Source: a virus. From it: a stretch of 27,591 nucleotides of DNA. The stretch is from the IMG/VR virus record IMGVR_UViG_3300014962_000017, positions 1-27,591 of that record. One strand, 5' to 3'. The notes under the pieces were generated by a model. The model worked only from the letters and a program-made list of their open reading frames with translations, had not been told where the DNA came from and did not search any database. Both the position numbers and the translations under genes were made by a program. Below, piece after piece: positions 7,501-16,697 of the stretch; the stretch's first letter is position 1; each line of letters opens with the position of its first letter.

Positions 7501-8132
7501 TGGCAACCCGTTCCACCATAGAAGCCCAGATTGCCGACGATCTCGCACGCGGCGACCTCACCGGCCAGATCACCGCTGCCGTCGATACCGCCATCCGGTC
7601 CTATCGGTTTGAGCGCCTTGGCTTCAATGAAGCGTACAAGGTCACGGCCACCCTGTCCGTCTCTGCCGATGTTCTTCCCTTCACCAGCCTTTCGGTGAGG
7701 TTCCGCAAGATGGACCGCATCCGGCTCATCAGGAATGCGGGCGACTATCTGGACCTCTATCACCGGGATTATGATTGGATCATGTCCCGCCAGGATGTGC
7801 GGGTTCTCTGCCAGCCTGTCGAATATGCGATCTATAACAACACGATCCACTTCGACAGCCTTGCGGACCAGACCTACACGCTGCTGATCGATGGGCTGAA
7901 GGAGCTTGGCAATGCGTCCGCATCCTATAGCGCGGGTGACAGTTCGCAGTGGTTCAACGATGGCCGCGAACTGATCCGCCACCGCGCCAAGCGCGAGATT
8001 TACGCCAACATCCTCAAGGATATGGAACTGGCCGCTGCCTCGGGTGCCGCCGAGAAGGATGCCCTTCGCACGCTCAAGGCCGAGATTGGCGAACAGAACA
8101 GCACCGGCTTCATTCGCCCCACCGAGTTTTAG
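7500..8132 (+). CDS. Putative head-tail adaptor / connector protein
   Basis: The protein has 210 residues. The N-terminal helical region (IADDLARGDLTGQITAAVDT) is followed by a beta segment and a C-terminal helical bundle (ELIRHRAKREIYANILKDME). This architecture, with the position after the head genes and before the beta-rich tail gene, fits adaptor proteins equivalent to T7 gp11 or P22 gp4 that sit under the portal. I chose ATG 7500, which overlaps the previous stop as TGATG; a GTG at 7497 is the only other close choice. The role is inferred from order and helix pattern. Confidence 0.65.
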   Translation: MATRSTIEAQIADDLARGDLTGQITAAVDTAIRSYRFERLGFNEAYKVTATLSVSADVLPFTSLSVRFRKMDRIRLIRNAGDYLDLYHRDYDWIMSRQDVRVLCQPVEYAIYNNTIHFDSLADQTYTLLIDGLKELGNASASYSAGDSSQWFNDGRELIRHRAKREIYANILKDMELAAASGAAEKDALRTLKAEIGEQNSTGFIRPTEF

Positions 8133-8142
8133 GAGTTAGACC

Positions 8143-8994
8143 ATGCCGAAAGACAGCTACGCCAGCGGCCCGTCCAGCAATCCGTCTTCCAAGTCATACT
8201 CCGGGGGCGGCGGGGGCGGTGTTTCTTCTGGCAAGACCACCAGCAAAAGCAGCAGTGGCGGTGGCAAGGGCGGTAGTCTTGGCGTAACAACCGGCAAGAC
8301 GATCTACGGCAATACGGCCTTTGGTCCTGCTGGCGGCAACGCAACAGGCTATGCAACCCGCACCGGGAATATCTCGGGCATGGGTCCGTCCATGACCACG
8401 TTCAGCAACTTCCGCACGCCTTCTGGTGCCGCGATGTTCAGCGGTCGAGCGGGCAATACGCCGGTCACGGCACGGAATGCCCAGCAGGCAGCAGGGATGC
8501 TGTCGGCCATGCAGAGGGCGCAGGGCGCTCCCCGGCGCGGCGGAATGCTGTCGGGCGAACAGGTTGAGGTTGGCCCGATCACAACGCCCGTCCGTGGCCT
8601 TCCTTTGACGCAAGCGATGATCCCGGCACTGTTCGGGGGATTAATGCGGAACAGGTTCAATCCCTATTCCGCGCTTCAGGCCTATCGTTCGCCGGTTGGT
8701 CCCGAAGGATGGGCGATGGCCGGAACTGGCTTGAAGAACCAGTTCGAGACCATGGACCAGTGGCACAATTACATGAACAGTGACCGTGGGTACATGACCA
8801 GCGGCGGTATTGCAGCGCCCCGTCCTTCCGCCCCCAACATGATGAATACGCCGGTTCCTGGCGGGGTTCTCGGTACGCCGGGTGTTGGCATGTCTGGCAC
8901 CGGGAACTGGAGCAACGCGGCCAAGAGTTATTATGGCGGGTATGATACTGGCCGTCCGCGCTACAGCAATTCTCTCACCAGCATTCGGAACTGA
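8143..8994 (+). CDS. Gly/Ser-rich virion-region protein of unknown function
   Basis: The protein has 283 residues. Residues 1-65 are low complexity with runs of Gly and Ser (a GGGGGG run and GGGKGG). The middle is rich in Ala, Gly and Met, and the C-terminal part is rich in Gly, Asn and Tyr (GYDTGRPRYSNS). No enzyme motif or membrane segment stands out. AGGAG lies 8 bases before the ATG. It sits between adaptor and nozzle genes, so a structural role in the tail or an ejected protein is likely. I do not recognise the family. Confidence 0.7.
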   Translation: MPKDSYASGPSSNPSSKSYSGGGGGGVSSGKTTSKSSSGGGKGGSLGVTTGKTIYGNTAFGPAGGNATGYATRTGNISGMGPSMTTFSNFRTPSGAAMFSGRAGNTPVTARNAQQAAGMLSAMQRAQGAPRRGGMLSGEQVEVGPITTPVRGLPLTQAMIPALFGGLMRNRFNPYSALQAYRSPVGPEGWAMAGTGLKNQFETMDQWHNYMNSDRGYMTSGGIAAPRPSAPNMMNTPVPGGVLGTPGVGMSGTGNWSNAAKSYYGGYDTGRPRYSNSLTSIRN

Positions 8995-9002
8995 GGCGCG
9001 TC

Positions 9003-9389
9003 ATGGCAAAAGACAAGACCATGGGCGGTTTCCTGCCGTTCGGCTTCCAGAACCTCAATCCGAACAAGCCAAACGGCATGTTCGACATCTGGTACAGCAT
9101 CGGCGGGCCGGTTCTCTCCCGTAACACCGATACTGGTATGACCAACATTTACCAGAACATGTTCAACCGCAACCTGTCCCTTGGCGTTGACCCCTACACG
9201 GGCTTTCCAGAGGGCTGGGGCGGCAAAACAGCTTCACCCGCTACGCCAGCACCGGAAGCGCCTGCTGCGCCTCCTGCGCCTTCCTATACGCCTCCCAGCC
9301 TCATGCTGACGCCGGGGCTAGGCGACCTTGGCCCTGATTGGCGCACGACCATGATGCGCTCTGTCTATCCCATGGGTTTTGGCTACTGA
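9003..9389 (+). CDS. Small Pro-rich virion-region protein
   Basis: The protein has 128 residues. The N-terminal half is aromatic and Gly/Asn-rich (FLPFGFQNLNPNKPNG). A Pro/Ala linker (PAPEAPAAPPAPSYTPP) lies near residues 78-100, and the tail ends FGY. The TGA overlaps the next ATG by one base (TGATG). The family is not recognised. The aromatic ends joined by a flexible linker look like a small structural or adaptor piece, but this is only impression. Confidence 0.65.
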   Translation: MAKDKTMGGFLPFGFQNLNPNKPNGMFDIWYSIGGPVLSRNTDTGMTNIYQNMFNRNLSLGVDPYTGFPEGWGGKTASPATPAPEAPAAPPAPSYTPPSLMLTPGLGDLGPDWRTTMMRSVYPMGFGY

Positions 9390-10849
9390 TGCGCGTCCTG
9401 TTCGGAAAATTGCAGACGGACCAGCCCGACCTCCTGAACGGGGAGTTGGAGCAAGCCGAGAACTGCATTCCGTACGTCACCAGTTATGGGCCGTTCCCTG
9501 AGCCCGTGGCCTATTCGGTTGCGGCTCCCGAAACCGTGCGCGGTGCCTATTCCACGAAAGACCTCTCGGGCAACGTCTATACGTTCCTTGGCACCACGGG
9601 AAAGCTTTACCGGGAAAGCTCCACGGTTCTGGATGATGTATCCCGAACGGCGACCTATGCCACGGCGAATGATGGCCCGAATTGGGAGTTCATCACCTTC
9701 GGAAATACGGTTGTCGCCGCCAATGGTGCAGACGCCCTGCAAGTTTATACCATGGGAACATCAACCGCGTTCCGTGACCAATCCGCCTCCGCATCGGCTC
9801 CCATTGCACGGCACATCTCGGTTGTCCGTGACTTCCTGTTCACCGGCCACCAGCCGACACAGGAAGCCCGTGTGCAGTGGTCGCGCATCAACAATCCACT
9901 GCGCTTCGGCGTTTCCCAGCGGTTTCAATCCGACTACCAGGACTTGCCGGGAACCGACCAGCTTGTGAAGAAGATTACGGGTGGCGACTTCGGCGCGGTC
10001 CTGACGAACACCTCCGTCTGGCGGGCATCCTATGTGGGTTCCCCCATCATCTTCCGCTTTGACGAAGTGTCCCGCAATGTCGGGTGCTATGCGTCCGGTT
10101 CCGTGGCCCGCTTCCAGAACATGACGTTCTTCCTGTCAGACTCTGGCATGTACGTGTTCGACGGCCAGCAATGCACGCCGATTGGCATCGAACAGGTGGA
10201 TGAGACGATCCTTGGCGAGTTAAACAAGAGCTTCCTGAACCGGATCAGCGCCACCATTGACCCGGTGAACAAGCTCTATCTCATGTCCTATCCGTCCTTC
10301 GCCTCGACGGACGGCACATCAAACCGCATTGCGATCTACTCTTGGGCAACGCAACGCTGGGCTTTTGCGTCCGAGAACATTGAAATCCTGTTTAACCACA
10401 TGACAGGCGGCTATACGCTGGAAGGTCTGGACGCACTTGGCACCCTTGAGACGCTGGCGTTTTCCTTGGACAGCAACGCATGGCAAGGCGGACTTTCGGC
10501 ATTGTCCTGCGTCAACCAGCAGCACAAGATTGCCCGGTTCACGGGTGACGCCAAGACTGCACGTTTTACAACGGGCGAGGCCGAGCTTGTGACGGATGCG
10601 CGGGCCTTTGTCCGGTCACTTCGGCCCTTGGTGCAGGGCAGTTCCGCAACTTCCATTCAAGGCTATGTCGGTGGCCGGGATCGGCTGGTGGATAGCGTCA
10701 CCTGGACGAATGCCTCTCCGATGAATGCGCTTGGAACCTGTCCCGTCCGGTCCAATCACCGTTATCACAGGCTCAAGATTGAAATTTCCGGGGGATTTGA
10801 CCGCGCCATGGGGTCCGAAGTCGAATATGTCCGCGAGGGCTTTCGATGA
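9389..10849 (+). CDS. Putative tail nozzle / hub beta-propeller protein
   Basis: The protein has 486 residues and is almost entirely beta-strand. It shows repeated blade-like units such as GNVYTFLGTTGKLYRES, WEFITFGNTVVAANGAD, FFLSDSGMYVFDGQQC and NRIAIYSWATQRWAFA. This repeat style and length fit the propeller-containing tail tube-end proteins of podoviruses (T7 gp12, P22 gp10), which plug the tail and stabilise packaged DNA. I placed the start at the ATG that overlaps the previous stop; the frame extends 17 codons farther upstream but into the preceding gene. Assignment is by fold impression and gene order. Confidence 0.68.
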   Translation: MRVLFGKLQTDQPDLLNGELEQAENCIPYVTSYGPFPEPVAYSVAAPETVRGAYSTKDLSGNVYTFLGTTGKLYRESSTVLDDVSRTATYATANDGPNWEFITFGNTVVAANGADALQVYTMGTSTAFRDQSASASAPIARHISVVRDFLFTGHQPTQEARVQWSRINNPLRFGVSQRFQSDYQDLPGTDQLVKKITGGDFGAVLTNTSVWRASYVGSPIIFRFDEVSRNVGCYASGSVARFQNMTFFLSDSGMYVFDGQQCTPIGIEQVDETILGELNKSFLNRISATIDPVNKLYLMSYPSFASTDGTSNRIAIYSWATQRWAFASENIEILFNHMTGGYTLEGLDALGTLETLAFSLDSNAWQGGLSALSCVNQQHKIARFTGDAKTARFTTGEAELVTDARAFVRSLRPLVQGSSATSIQGYVGGRDRLVDSVTWTNASPMNALGTCPVRSNHRYHRLKIEISGGFDRAMGSEVEYVREGFR

Positions 10850-11205
10850 GCCGCATCTATGCCTACAACGATACGGGCAATGCGTTTCGCCGTACCGATG
10901 GCGCACCCGTCAAGGAAGGCGGCATCTACAAGGATGATAGCGGGCAATCAACCTTCACGGACGGGCAGGGGAACAAGTATTGGTTCGTAGACACGACAGG
11001 TGGAAACGTGACGGTCACGCTTCCAGATGCCTCGAATGTCACTGCTGATACCGTATTTGTCATCAAGCGCACCACGGCGGGTGTGAACACCCTGACCGTT
11101 GCCACGGGATCAGGCAATATCGACGGGTCTGCAACCTATTCCCTGCCGAACCAGTATGACCGCGTGGCGGTTGTCTCGGACGGAGCCAATTATTGGATCA
11201 TCTGA
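10846..11205 (+). CDS. Small beta-structured tail appendage protein
   Basis: The protein has 119 residues. The C-terminal two thirds (GGNVTVTLPDASNV... to GANYWII) is a compact beta domain of the type that ends many phage fibre and base proteins, with the signature VTVTLP, a VFVIKR strand, an NTLTV repeat and a final YW-I. The ATG overlaps the nozzle stop (ATGA). The related C-terminal pattern in the tail-fibre-like gene at 15824 supports a structural, surface-exposed role. The exact family is not certain. Confidence 0.68.
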   Translation: MSRIYAYNDTGNAFRRTDGAPVKEGGIYKDDSGQSTFTDGQGNKYWFVDTTGGNVTVTLPDASNVTADTVFVIKRTTAGVNTLTVATGSGNIDGSATYSLPNQYDRVAVVSDGANYWII

Positions 11206-11660
11206 CGCGCTACGTGGTGGATGGTGTTCCGATTGGGAACCTTCACCACGTTTGGGAAGACACATGGCCGTTTCTGGAAAAGGCCGTTGCCCGGTTTCCA
11301 GATGTGCCGGTTCCCTTCAACGAAGGCAGCATCCTTCAGAAGCTATTCGCCAAGGACATGCAATTGTGGATCGGCTGGGACACCAAAGAACACCGGCCTG
11401 TCGGTGCTTTGGTGACGGAGATCGTCAACGACAAGCGTCATCCTGACAAGTTGTTTCTCTCAGTGCCGTTGGTGGGGGCCGAGAACTGGAACGCCTGGGG
11501 TGACAATCTCTGGAGCTTAATCAAGGCATGGGGCGTGCAGAATGGTTGCACCCATGCGCTTGGCTACGGGCGGCGCGGTTGGACGCGGCTTTATGGATTT
11601 GTGGACTGCGGCACGACAGACGGGGGCATTCCCATGTTCGTGCGGAAACTGACGAGGTAA
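11193..11660 (+). CDS. Acetyltransferase-fold phage protein (T7 gp13-like position)
   Basis: The protein has 155 residues and starts with TTG at 11193, 7 bases after GGAG; a downstream GTG at 11214 is the alternative. The central QLWIGWDTKEHRPVGALVTEI and the later GYGRRGWTRLYGF follow the strand-helix order of GNAT-like proteins. In T7-like phages a GNAT-like internal virion protein (gp13) is encoded just after the tail tube genes, matching this position. Enzymatic activity is not assured, since the acetyl-CoA loop (R/Q-x-x-G-x-G/A) is not obvious. It overlaps the previous gene by 13 bases. Confidence 0.62.
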   Translation: MDHLTRYVVDGVPIGNLHHVWEDTWPFLEKAVARFPDVPVPFNEGSILQKLFAKDMQLWIGWDTKEHRPVGALVTEIVNDKRHPDKLFLSVPLVGAENWNAWGDNLWSLIKAWGVQNGCTHALGYGRRGWTRLYGFVDCGTTDGGIPMFVRKLTR

Positions 11661-11663
11661 GCC

Positions 11664-12512
11664 ATGGGTAAAGGCGACAATAACGAAACGAAGACCGTGA
11701 CCAAGGCAGAGCCTTGGAAGCCAATCCAGCCTTATCTGCTGAACGCCTTCAAGGAAGGTGAGTCCCTGTATCAGAAGGGTGCGCCGGGATATTATCCGGG
11801 GGAGACCGTGGCCCCCATGTCTGGATATACCAGAGGTTCGCTCAATGCCATGGCTAGTCGAGCTGCAACTGGTTCGCCTTTGATGCGCTCGGCACAGGAT
11901 CAACTGAACAAAACCATCAGCGGTGAATATCTGAGTGCCGGAAACCCGTACTTCCAGCAGGCAGTTGACGCAGCAGCAAGACCGATCCGCGAGGCGTTCT
12001 CTGGCGAGGTGATGCCGGGAATTGACAGTAATTTTTCGGCGGCGGGCCGCTATGGCTCAGGGATGCAGCAGGAAGCATACAATGACGCCAATACTGCATT
12101 GGGCCGTCAGATCAGCGACATGGCTTCGCAAATGGCATACCAGAACTATGCCGCCGAACGCGACAACCAGATGCGCGGCATGATGTTCGCGCCGGAAATG
12201 GCGTCTCAAGACTACAAGGACATTTCCATGCTTGGCCTCGCTGGCGCTGGCTTTGACCAATACAATCAGCAGCAGATTGATGCCGAGAAGGCACGGTATG
12301 ACTACAACGCCAACAAGGATATGCAGTGGCTGCAGAACTATGTCGGCATGTTGGGTGGTGCGCCGCCGCCGACACAGACGAACAGTGCGAAGACGCCTGC
12401 GCCCAGCCCGTGGGCCACGGTTGCGGGCCTTGGCCTGATGGGGGCCCGCGCCTTGGCGGGTATGCCTGCGGCTGCGCCTTATAATCCGGGCATGGTTGGA
12501 ACATTCTACTGA
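11664..12512 (+). CDS. Putative internal virion / DNA ejection protein
   Basis: The protein has 282 residues. The N-terminal EPWKPIQPYLLNAFKEGESL and YYPGETVAPMSGYTRGSL are recognisable from many podovirus genes in this position. A long Ala/Gln/Asn-rich helical middle (residues 60-230) and a Gly/Ala/Pro hydrophobic tail (ATVAGLGLMGARALAGMPAA) follow. Such helical, Ala-rich proteins are typically packed inside the capsid and ejected with the DNA to form a channel across the envelope. It is the first of three adjacent genes of this type. The function is inferred. Confidence 0.62.
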   Translation: MGKGDNNETKTVTKAEPWKPIQPYLLNAFKEGESLYQKGAPGYYPGETVAPMSGYTRGSLNAMASRAATGSPLMRSAQDQLNKTISGEYLSAGNPYFQQAVDAAARPIREAFSGEVMPGIDSNFSAAGRYGSGMQQEAYNDANTALGRQISDMASQMAYQNYAAERDNQMRGMMFAPEMASQDYKDISMLGLAGAGFDQYNQQQIDAEKARYDYNANKDMQWLQNYVGMLGGAPPPTQTNSAKTPAPSPWATVAGLGLMGARALAGMPAAAPYNPGMVGTFY

Positions 12513-12524
12513 GGGGTTTAAGCC

Positions 12525-13664
12525 ATGAACTTTATGAAACGCTTCGTCAGCGGCCTTGGCGCACAGGCGGCCCCGTTCGGGTTCGGGCTTGATAACCCGG
12601 ATACGCAGTATCGCGCAGGACTCTCCTTCATTGGCGATGTGGGCGCAAACATGCTTGCCAACAACCAAGGCGGAAGAGACCCGTGGACAAACCTCGGCAT
12701 GTCCATGCAGGAAGCCAAGGCTGGTTCGCTTGTCCGCAACCGTCAGGCCATGGCCGCCCAGCAGATGATACAGGAAGCGGAAGACAACCGCCGCAAGCGC
12801 GAGGAAGAGGCGGCTGCGCGTGAAAAAAGGAACCAGTGGCTGCAATCCATCAGTGACCCGAACCAGCGCTCTATGCTTGAGGCATATCCTGAACTGACAG
12901 GAGACTACATCAAAGCAACAAATCCGTTGTTCCAAGAGCCGGAAAAACCCCAGGTTTTTGAGGTAGGCGATGCTTTGGTGGATGAAAGCGGCAATGTGAT
13001 TTACCAAGGCACGCGTAGCGGAACTAGCAATTTCGGAGTGCAGATTGATGAGCGGAGGGCGGCTGCGGAGTCAATGGGCCTCACGCCGGATGATCCTGCT
13101 TATAAATCTTACGTGCTGACAGGTAAAATGCCGCGGGAGGATCAAGCCCCGCTAACGGCCACAGACAAAAAGGCCATTCTTGAGGCGGATGATGCGGTGA
13201 TGACAAATCAATCCGTCATCGATCAGCTACAGTCAGTTGTGACGCCCGATGCAAGCGGCACTACACTCAATGACAGGGCTGGATACGGGTTTACTGCTGG
13301 CGCTCAATCGTGGGCGGCGCGAAACGATCCAACCGGCTTTTTTGATGATGCTCAAGGCGAGGCTACAACAGAGTTACAGAATATTGTGCTCGGTCAAGCT
13401 TTGACCAGCCTGAAAAGCATATTTGGTTCAGCCCCGACAGAAGGAGAACGAAAAATCCTCGTGGATTTGCAGGCGTCCATCGACAAGACGCCTAAAGAAC
13501 GTGAGAAGATCATTCGTCGTGCCATTGATCTTGCAGGTGCTAGGCTTGCGTTCAATAAAAAGCGGGCAGAAGGTCTCCGGGGTGAATCTTACTACAGACC
13601 TGGCGGTTCTCCACAAGCTGTTACTACTGAAGATGGCTACACCATTGAACAGGTTGGTGAGTAA
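12525..13664 (+). CDS. Putative internal virion / DNA ejection protein with coiled coil
   Basis: The protein has 379 residues. The N-terminal region (1-75) is Gly/Ala-rich. A highly charged coiled coil follows (EAEDNRRKREEEAAAREKRNQW, quoted in part, near 83-105). The C-terminal region around 280-350 is helical (TEGERKILVDLQASIDKTP). The stop overlaps the next ATG by one base (TAATG). Order and helical character suit the second of three ejection proteins. No lytic transglycosylase motif is seen. Confidence 0.6.
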   Translation: MNFMKRFVSGLGAQAAPFGFGLDNPDTQYRAGLSFIGDVGANMLANNQGGRDPWTNLGMSMQEAKAGSLVRNRQAMAAQQMIQEAEDNRRKREEEAAAREKRNQWLQSISDPNQRSMLEAYPELTGDYIKATNPLFQEPEKPQVFEVGDALVDESGNVIYQGTRSGTSNFGVQIDERRAAAESMGLTPDDPAYKSYVLTGKMPREDQAPLTATDKKAILEADDAVMTNQSVIDQLQSVVTPDASGTTLNDRAGYGFTAGAQSWAARNDPTGFFDDAQGEATTELQNIVLGQALTSLKSIFGSAPTEGERKILVDLQASIDKTPKEREKIIRRAIDLAGARLAFNKKRAEGLRGESYYRPGGSPQAVTTEDGYTIEQVGE

Positions 13665-15676
13665 TGCCCCAATATCTCATAACCGGCCCTGACGGGAAAA
13701 AGTACAAGGTCACAGGTCCAAGCGCCCAAGGTGCGTTGGATGCCCTCAAGCGACAGTTTGACGGCGGTGGAGCATCTGCGCCCAACATGTCATTGGGGGT
13801 TGATGCAGACATTGGTGCCATGACGCCTGATATTCCCGTTGGGAAGGCCGTTCCGCGTGGAAATGAAAACAACTGGAGTTCTGCAAAGGAAGGCATGGAC
13901 ACGCTCACCATGGGCGGACAATCAAAACTCAATGCTGCCGGTGGCGCATTGGTCGATGCTGCCTTTGACTATTTCCGTGGCAATGGTTGGAATTGGGAGG
14001 ACAATTACAACAAACTGCTAGGTGAGCAGAGAGACGATCAGGCCGCATATGTTGAGGAAAACCCAAACGAGGCGGCTGCTGGACGTGCGGCTGGCATCGC
14101 CCTTGGCATTGCCCGTGGTCCGGCATGGGGCCGTGGTCTCAAAGGTGCGGCAGTAACAGGCGCTGGATACGGCACTGTTGGTGGATTGCTTCAGGACGCC
14201 GACACGATTGGCGAACGCATCACCAATGCTGGCAAGGGCGCATTGTCTGGTGGATTGATTGGCTCTGGTGGCTATTTCGGTGGAAAGGTCATTGCCAAGG
14301 GCGCTGAGAAGGTCAGCAGGGCGTTTTCAACGCTTAAAGCGCCACCCTTGAACAAAGCCGAGATGGAAGTTTACACGCTCATTCAGGCAGCAGGCGGCCC
14401 TGCGGCAGTTCAGGCAAAGCTTAACCAGCTTGGCCCGGAAGCGGCTCTTGTGGATGTGTTGGGAGCGGCTGGCACAGCCTCTGGACGCCGTGCTGCAAAC
14501 ATCAGCCCTGAAGCACGCGAAATACTCACGGAGTTCGTGTCGGCTCGAAAGGCAGGACAGAACCAGCGTGTAGTTGGCGACATGGAACGTCTTGCAGGGC
14601 TCCCCCAAGGATCAACCGCAACAGTGGACGATCTGGTTAAGACGGCAAACGATGCCGCCCGCCCTCAAATCAATCAGGCATATACTGCGGCCCGCAAGGC
14701 CGGTGCCGACATTCCCCTTGATGCATTTGACAACATCATCACAACCCCCATCGGCGTGAAGGCGTTTCGGCAGGCGCTAGACAATGTGACAAGCCGTGCG
14801 GCCCGCGATCCGTCTGCTGGCGGAAATCTGGCGGTTCTGGATGAGACCAAGCGTCTGCTTGATGGGTATGCCACGCAAGGTTATCGCGCAGGCGATCCAA
14901 TGGCTGGTGAATATGCAGCCACGGCCAAGGCGTTGCGCGAAAGAATAGACCAGATATTGGGATTGGCCGTGACAAAGGGCGGCCCTCAAAGCCCGTATGC
15001 CACTGCCCGTGCTCTTCGGCAGCAAGCCTTTCAAACCGAAAATGCAATTCGTACCGGCGAGGCTTTGGGCGGTGGTCGGGTTGCTCAAAACATTCCGCAG
15101 AAGGCCGGACAGTTCAGCCCGTCTGACAAGCGTCTCCTTGCCCAAGGATATGTTGCGAAGAAGTCAGACACCCTTCTGAACAGGGGGAACACTGAAGGTG
15201 CTATCGGTGAACTTTACACGCCGATGGGCCGGAGGGCGGCGGAAGCTGCTCTTGGTCCTAATGCGTTGGACAGAACATTGGCCCGTGAGCGGCAGTTCAA
15301 CATCACGAACAAGGAAATTACCGGAAACTCCACCACCATGCGCCAATGGGCCGAAGCTGGCGGCTATGGCGTGGGAGCGGCGACTGTTAGTGCCCTTATG
15401 GGCAACGACATTTGGACAACCGGCATCACTGGCTTTTTAGGTGCGGTAGGGCGTCGATCCTTGCCGACAATTGCTCAGAAGCTTGTGACGGACAACCAGA
15501 GAACGGTTGCCCCGTTCCTTGCGGATATTCTCACAAAAGCAAATTTGCCGCTTAACCGTCCTATCCCGCCAGGGTTCCTTGAACGGTTTGTGACGGGAGG
15601 GGATCAAAAGCTGGCGAAGACGCTAAATCTGATGTGGCTTGATAGCCTTCAGAAGAATAGCCCCCAAACAAACTGA
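13664..15676 (+). CDS. Large putative DNA ejection protein
   Basis: The protein has 670 residues. It begins with YLITGPDGKKYKVTGPS, a short beta unit also seen at the N-terminus of other phage ejection proteins. Gly/Ala-rich helical and glycine-zipper-like stretches follow (AAAGRAAGIALGIARG near 145, GALSGGLIGSGGYFGG near 195), which are candidates for membrane insertion. The rest is long Ala-rich helices. Two more Gly/Ala hydrophobic patches lie near residue 565-595. This suggests the main channel-forming ejected protein. No peptidoglycan hydrolase motif is visible. The 3' end overlaps a possible minus-strand micro-gene. Confidence 0.65.
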   Translation: MPQYLITGPDGKKYKVTGPSAQGALDALKRQFDGGGASAPNMSLGVDADIGAMTPDIPVGKAVPRGNENNWSSAKEGMDTLTMGGQSKLNAAGGALVDAAFDYFRGNGWNWEDNYNKLLGEQRDDQAAYVEENPNEAAAGRAAGIALGIARGPAWGRGLKGAAVTGAGYGTVGGLLQDADTIGERITNAGKGALSGGLIGSGGYFGGKVIAKGAEKVSRAFSTLKAPPLNKAEMEVYTLIQAAGGPAAVQAKLNQLGPEAALVDVLGAAGTASGRRAANISPEAREILTEFVSARKAGQNQRVVGDMERLAGLPQGSTATVDDLVKTANDAARPQINQAYTAARKAGADIPLDAFDNIITTPIGVKAFRQALDNVTSRAARDPSAGGNLAVLDETKRLLDGYATQGYRAGDPMAGEYAATAKALRERIDQILGLAVTKGGPQSPYATARALRQQAFQTENAIRTGEALGGGRVAQNIPQKAGQFSPSDKRLLAQGYVAKKSDTLLNRGNTEGAIGELYTPMGRRAAEAALGPNALDRTLARERQFNITNKEITGNSTTMRQWAEAGGYGVGAATVSALMGNDIWTTGITGFLGAVGRRSLPTIAQKLVTDNQRTVAPFLADILTKANLPLNRPIPPGFLERFVTGGDQKLAKTLNLMWLDSLQKNSPQTN

Positions 15677-15768
15677 CCCCAAAAATAGGTCAGCGTAGCG
15701 GTTGCTACCACGACGAACAGGCGCAGAAGGCCGTTCGGTTCAAAAAACGGTTCTCTGTGGTCAGACAT
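15649..15768 (-). CDS. Possible small membrane protein on the opposite strand (39 aa)
   Basis: A minus-strand frame of 39 codons begins MSDHREPFFEPNGLLRL and continues into a hydrophobic, aromatic-rich segment (FVVVATATLTYFWGQFVWG) long enough to cross a membrane. It fills most of the 147-base gap between two late genes and overlaps the end of the large ejection gene by 28 bases. The ribosome-binding site is weak (GAAGGGCGGC before the ATG), and no promoter is evident, so this is uncertain. If real, it would be transcribed against the late operon. Confidence 0.35.
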   Translation of the reverse strand: MSDHREPFFEPNGLLRLFVVVATATLTYFWGQFVWGLFF

Positions 15769-15823
15769 GCCGCCCTTCATAACACACGCTGCCAGCATTG
15801 GCAAATCTACGTAGGAGTAAGCA

Positions 15824-16696
15824 ATGGGTAACATCCGGCGCTGGAGTACAACTGCAACTGGCAACGCTTCCGTGGCAGGAGGTGCCAACACCATCAACTG
15901 GCAGGAAGGTCAGGCTCCGGGGTCTGTCAACAATTCCGCCCGTGAGATGATGGCTCAAATACGTGGCATCTACACTGCAAGTGATTGGGGATGGGTTGAA
16001 ACGTCAGCAACCGCATCCGTTGCCTCGCAAACCGTTTTCAAACTTCCTGGCGACAGAACACAAAACTGGACGCCTAACCGGCGCTGGCGGATCAAGTCAG
16101 GTTCTACAACCCGCTATGGGTATGTGGTTTCCTCATCCTATACGACTGAAACGACAATTACGGTAGGCGTTGAAAACGGCTCTCTGTCTGCATCTCACAG
16201 TCTTGTCGCGCTTTCAGCGATTGATGAAAACCACGTTCCTACGAACCTATACTTGAGCAGCAATTCTGCAAGCGCGATGATTACCACGCGGTTTGCAAAT
16301 GCCGCTCTTACTGGAACGCCTACAGCGCCTACGGCTGCGGCGTACACGAACACCACGCAGGTCGCCACGACTGCTCAGGTGTATGCCACGGTCACGAATG
16401 TCCCGATCAATTATCAGACCGTAGCATCGTACACGCTCGCCGCCTCAGACCGGGGCAAGATGGTTCAGATCGACAATGTTTCAGGCGTCATCACTGTGCC
16501 CAGCGGCGTTTTCAGCGCAGGAGACCGTATCGACATCACGCAGATGGCCGGGACAGGTCAGGTGACAATCTCCGCAGGCGCGGGCATGACGCTTTACTCG
16601 TCAGGCTCCAAGACCAAGCTTTCGGGCCAGTTCTCCGCAGCCACCCTTCATTTCTGGGACGGCTCTCGCGCCCAGATCATCGGAGACCTCGCGTAA
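15824..16696 (+). CDS. Tail fibre / receptor-binding-like protein
   Basis: The protein has 290 residues. The N-terminal NWQEGQAPGSVNNSAREMMA, followed by aromatic Y and W residues, is a common tail-fibre attachment motif in phages and prophages. A collagen-like/fibre repeat unit LTGTPTAPTAAAYTNTTQVA, followed by TTAQVYA, lies near residues 165-190. The C-terminal 95 residues form a beta domain (VITVPSGVFSAGDRIDI, QVTISAGAGMTLY). AGGAG lies 6 bases before the ATG. It probably contacts the host surface. It is short for a complete fibre and may act with the next gene. Confidence 0.75.
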   Translation: MGNIRRWSTTATGNASVAGGANTINWQEGQAPGSVNNSAREMMAQIRGIYTASDWGWVETSATASVASQTVFKLPGDRTQNWTPNRRWRIKSGSTTRYGYVVSSSYTTETTITVGVENGSLSASHSLVALSAIDENHVPTNLYLSSNSASAMITTRFANAALTGTPTAPTAAAYTNTTQVATTAQVYATVTNVPINYQTVASYTLAASDRGKMVQIDNVSGVITVPSGVFSAGDRIDITQMAGTGQVTISAGAGMTLYSSGSKTKLSGQFSAATLHFWDGSRAQIIGDLA

Positions 16697-16697
16697 C

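Noticed and set aside
7236-7982. 248-codon minus-strand frame opposite the adaptor gene
   Set aside because: It overlaps two coupled plus-strand genes and has no start signal.
12057-13007. 316-codon minus-strand frame opposite two ejection genes
   Set aside because: It spans two good plus-strand genes with proper junctions and has a shadow-like composition.
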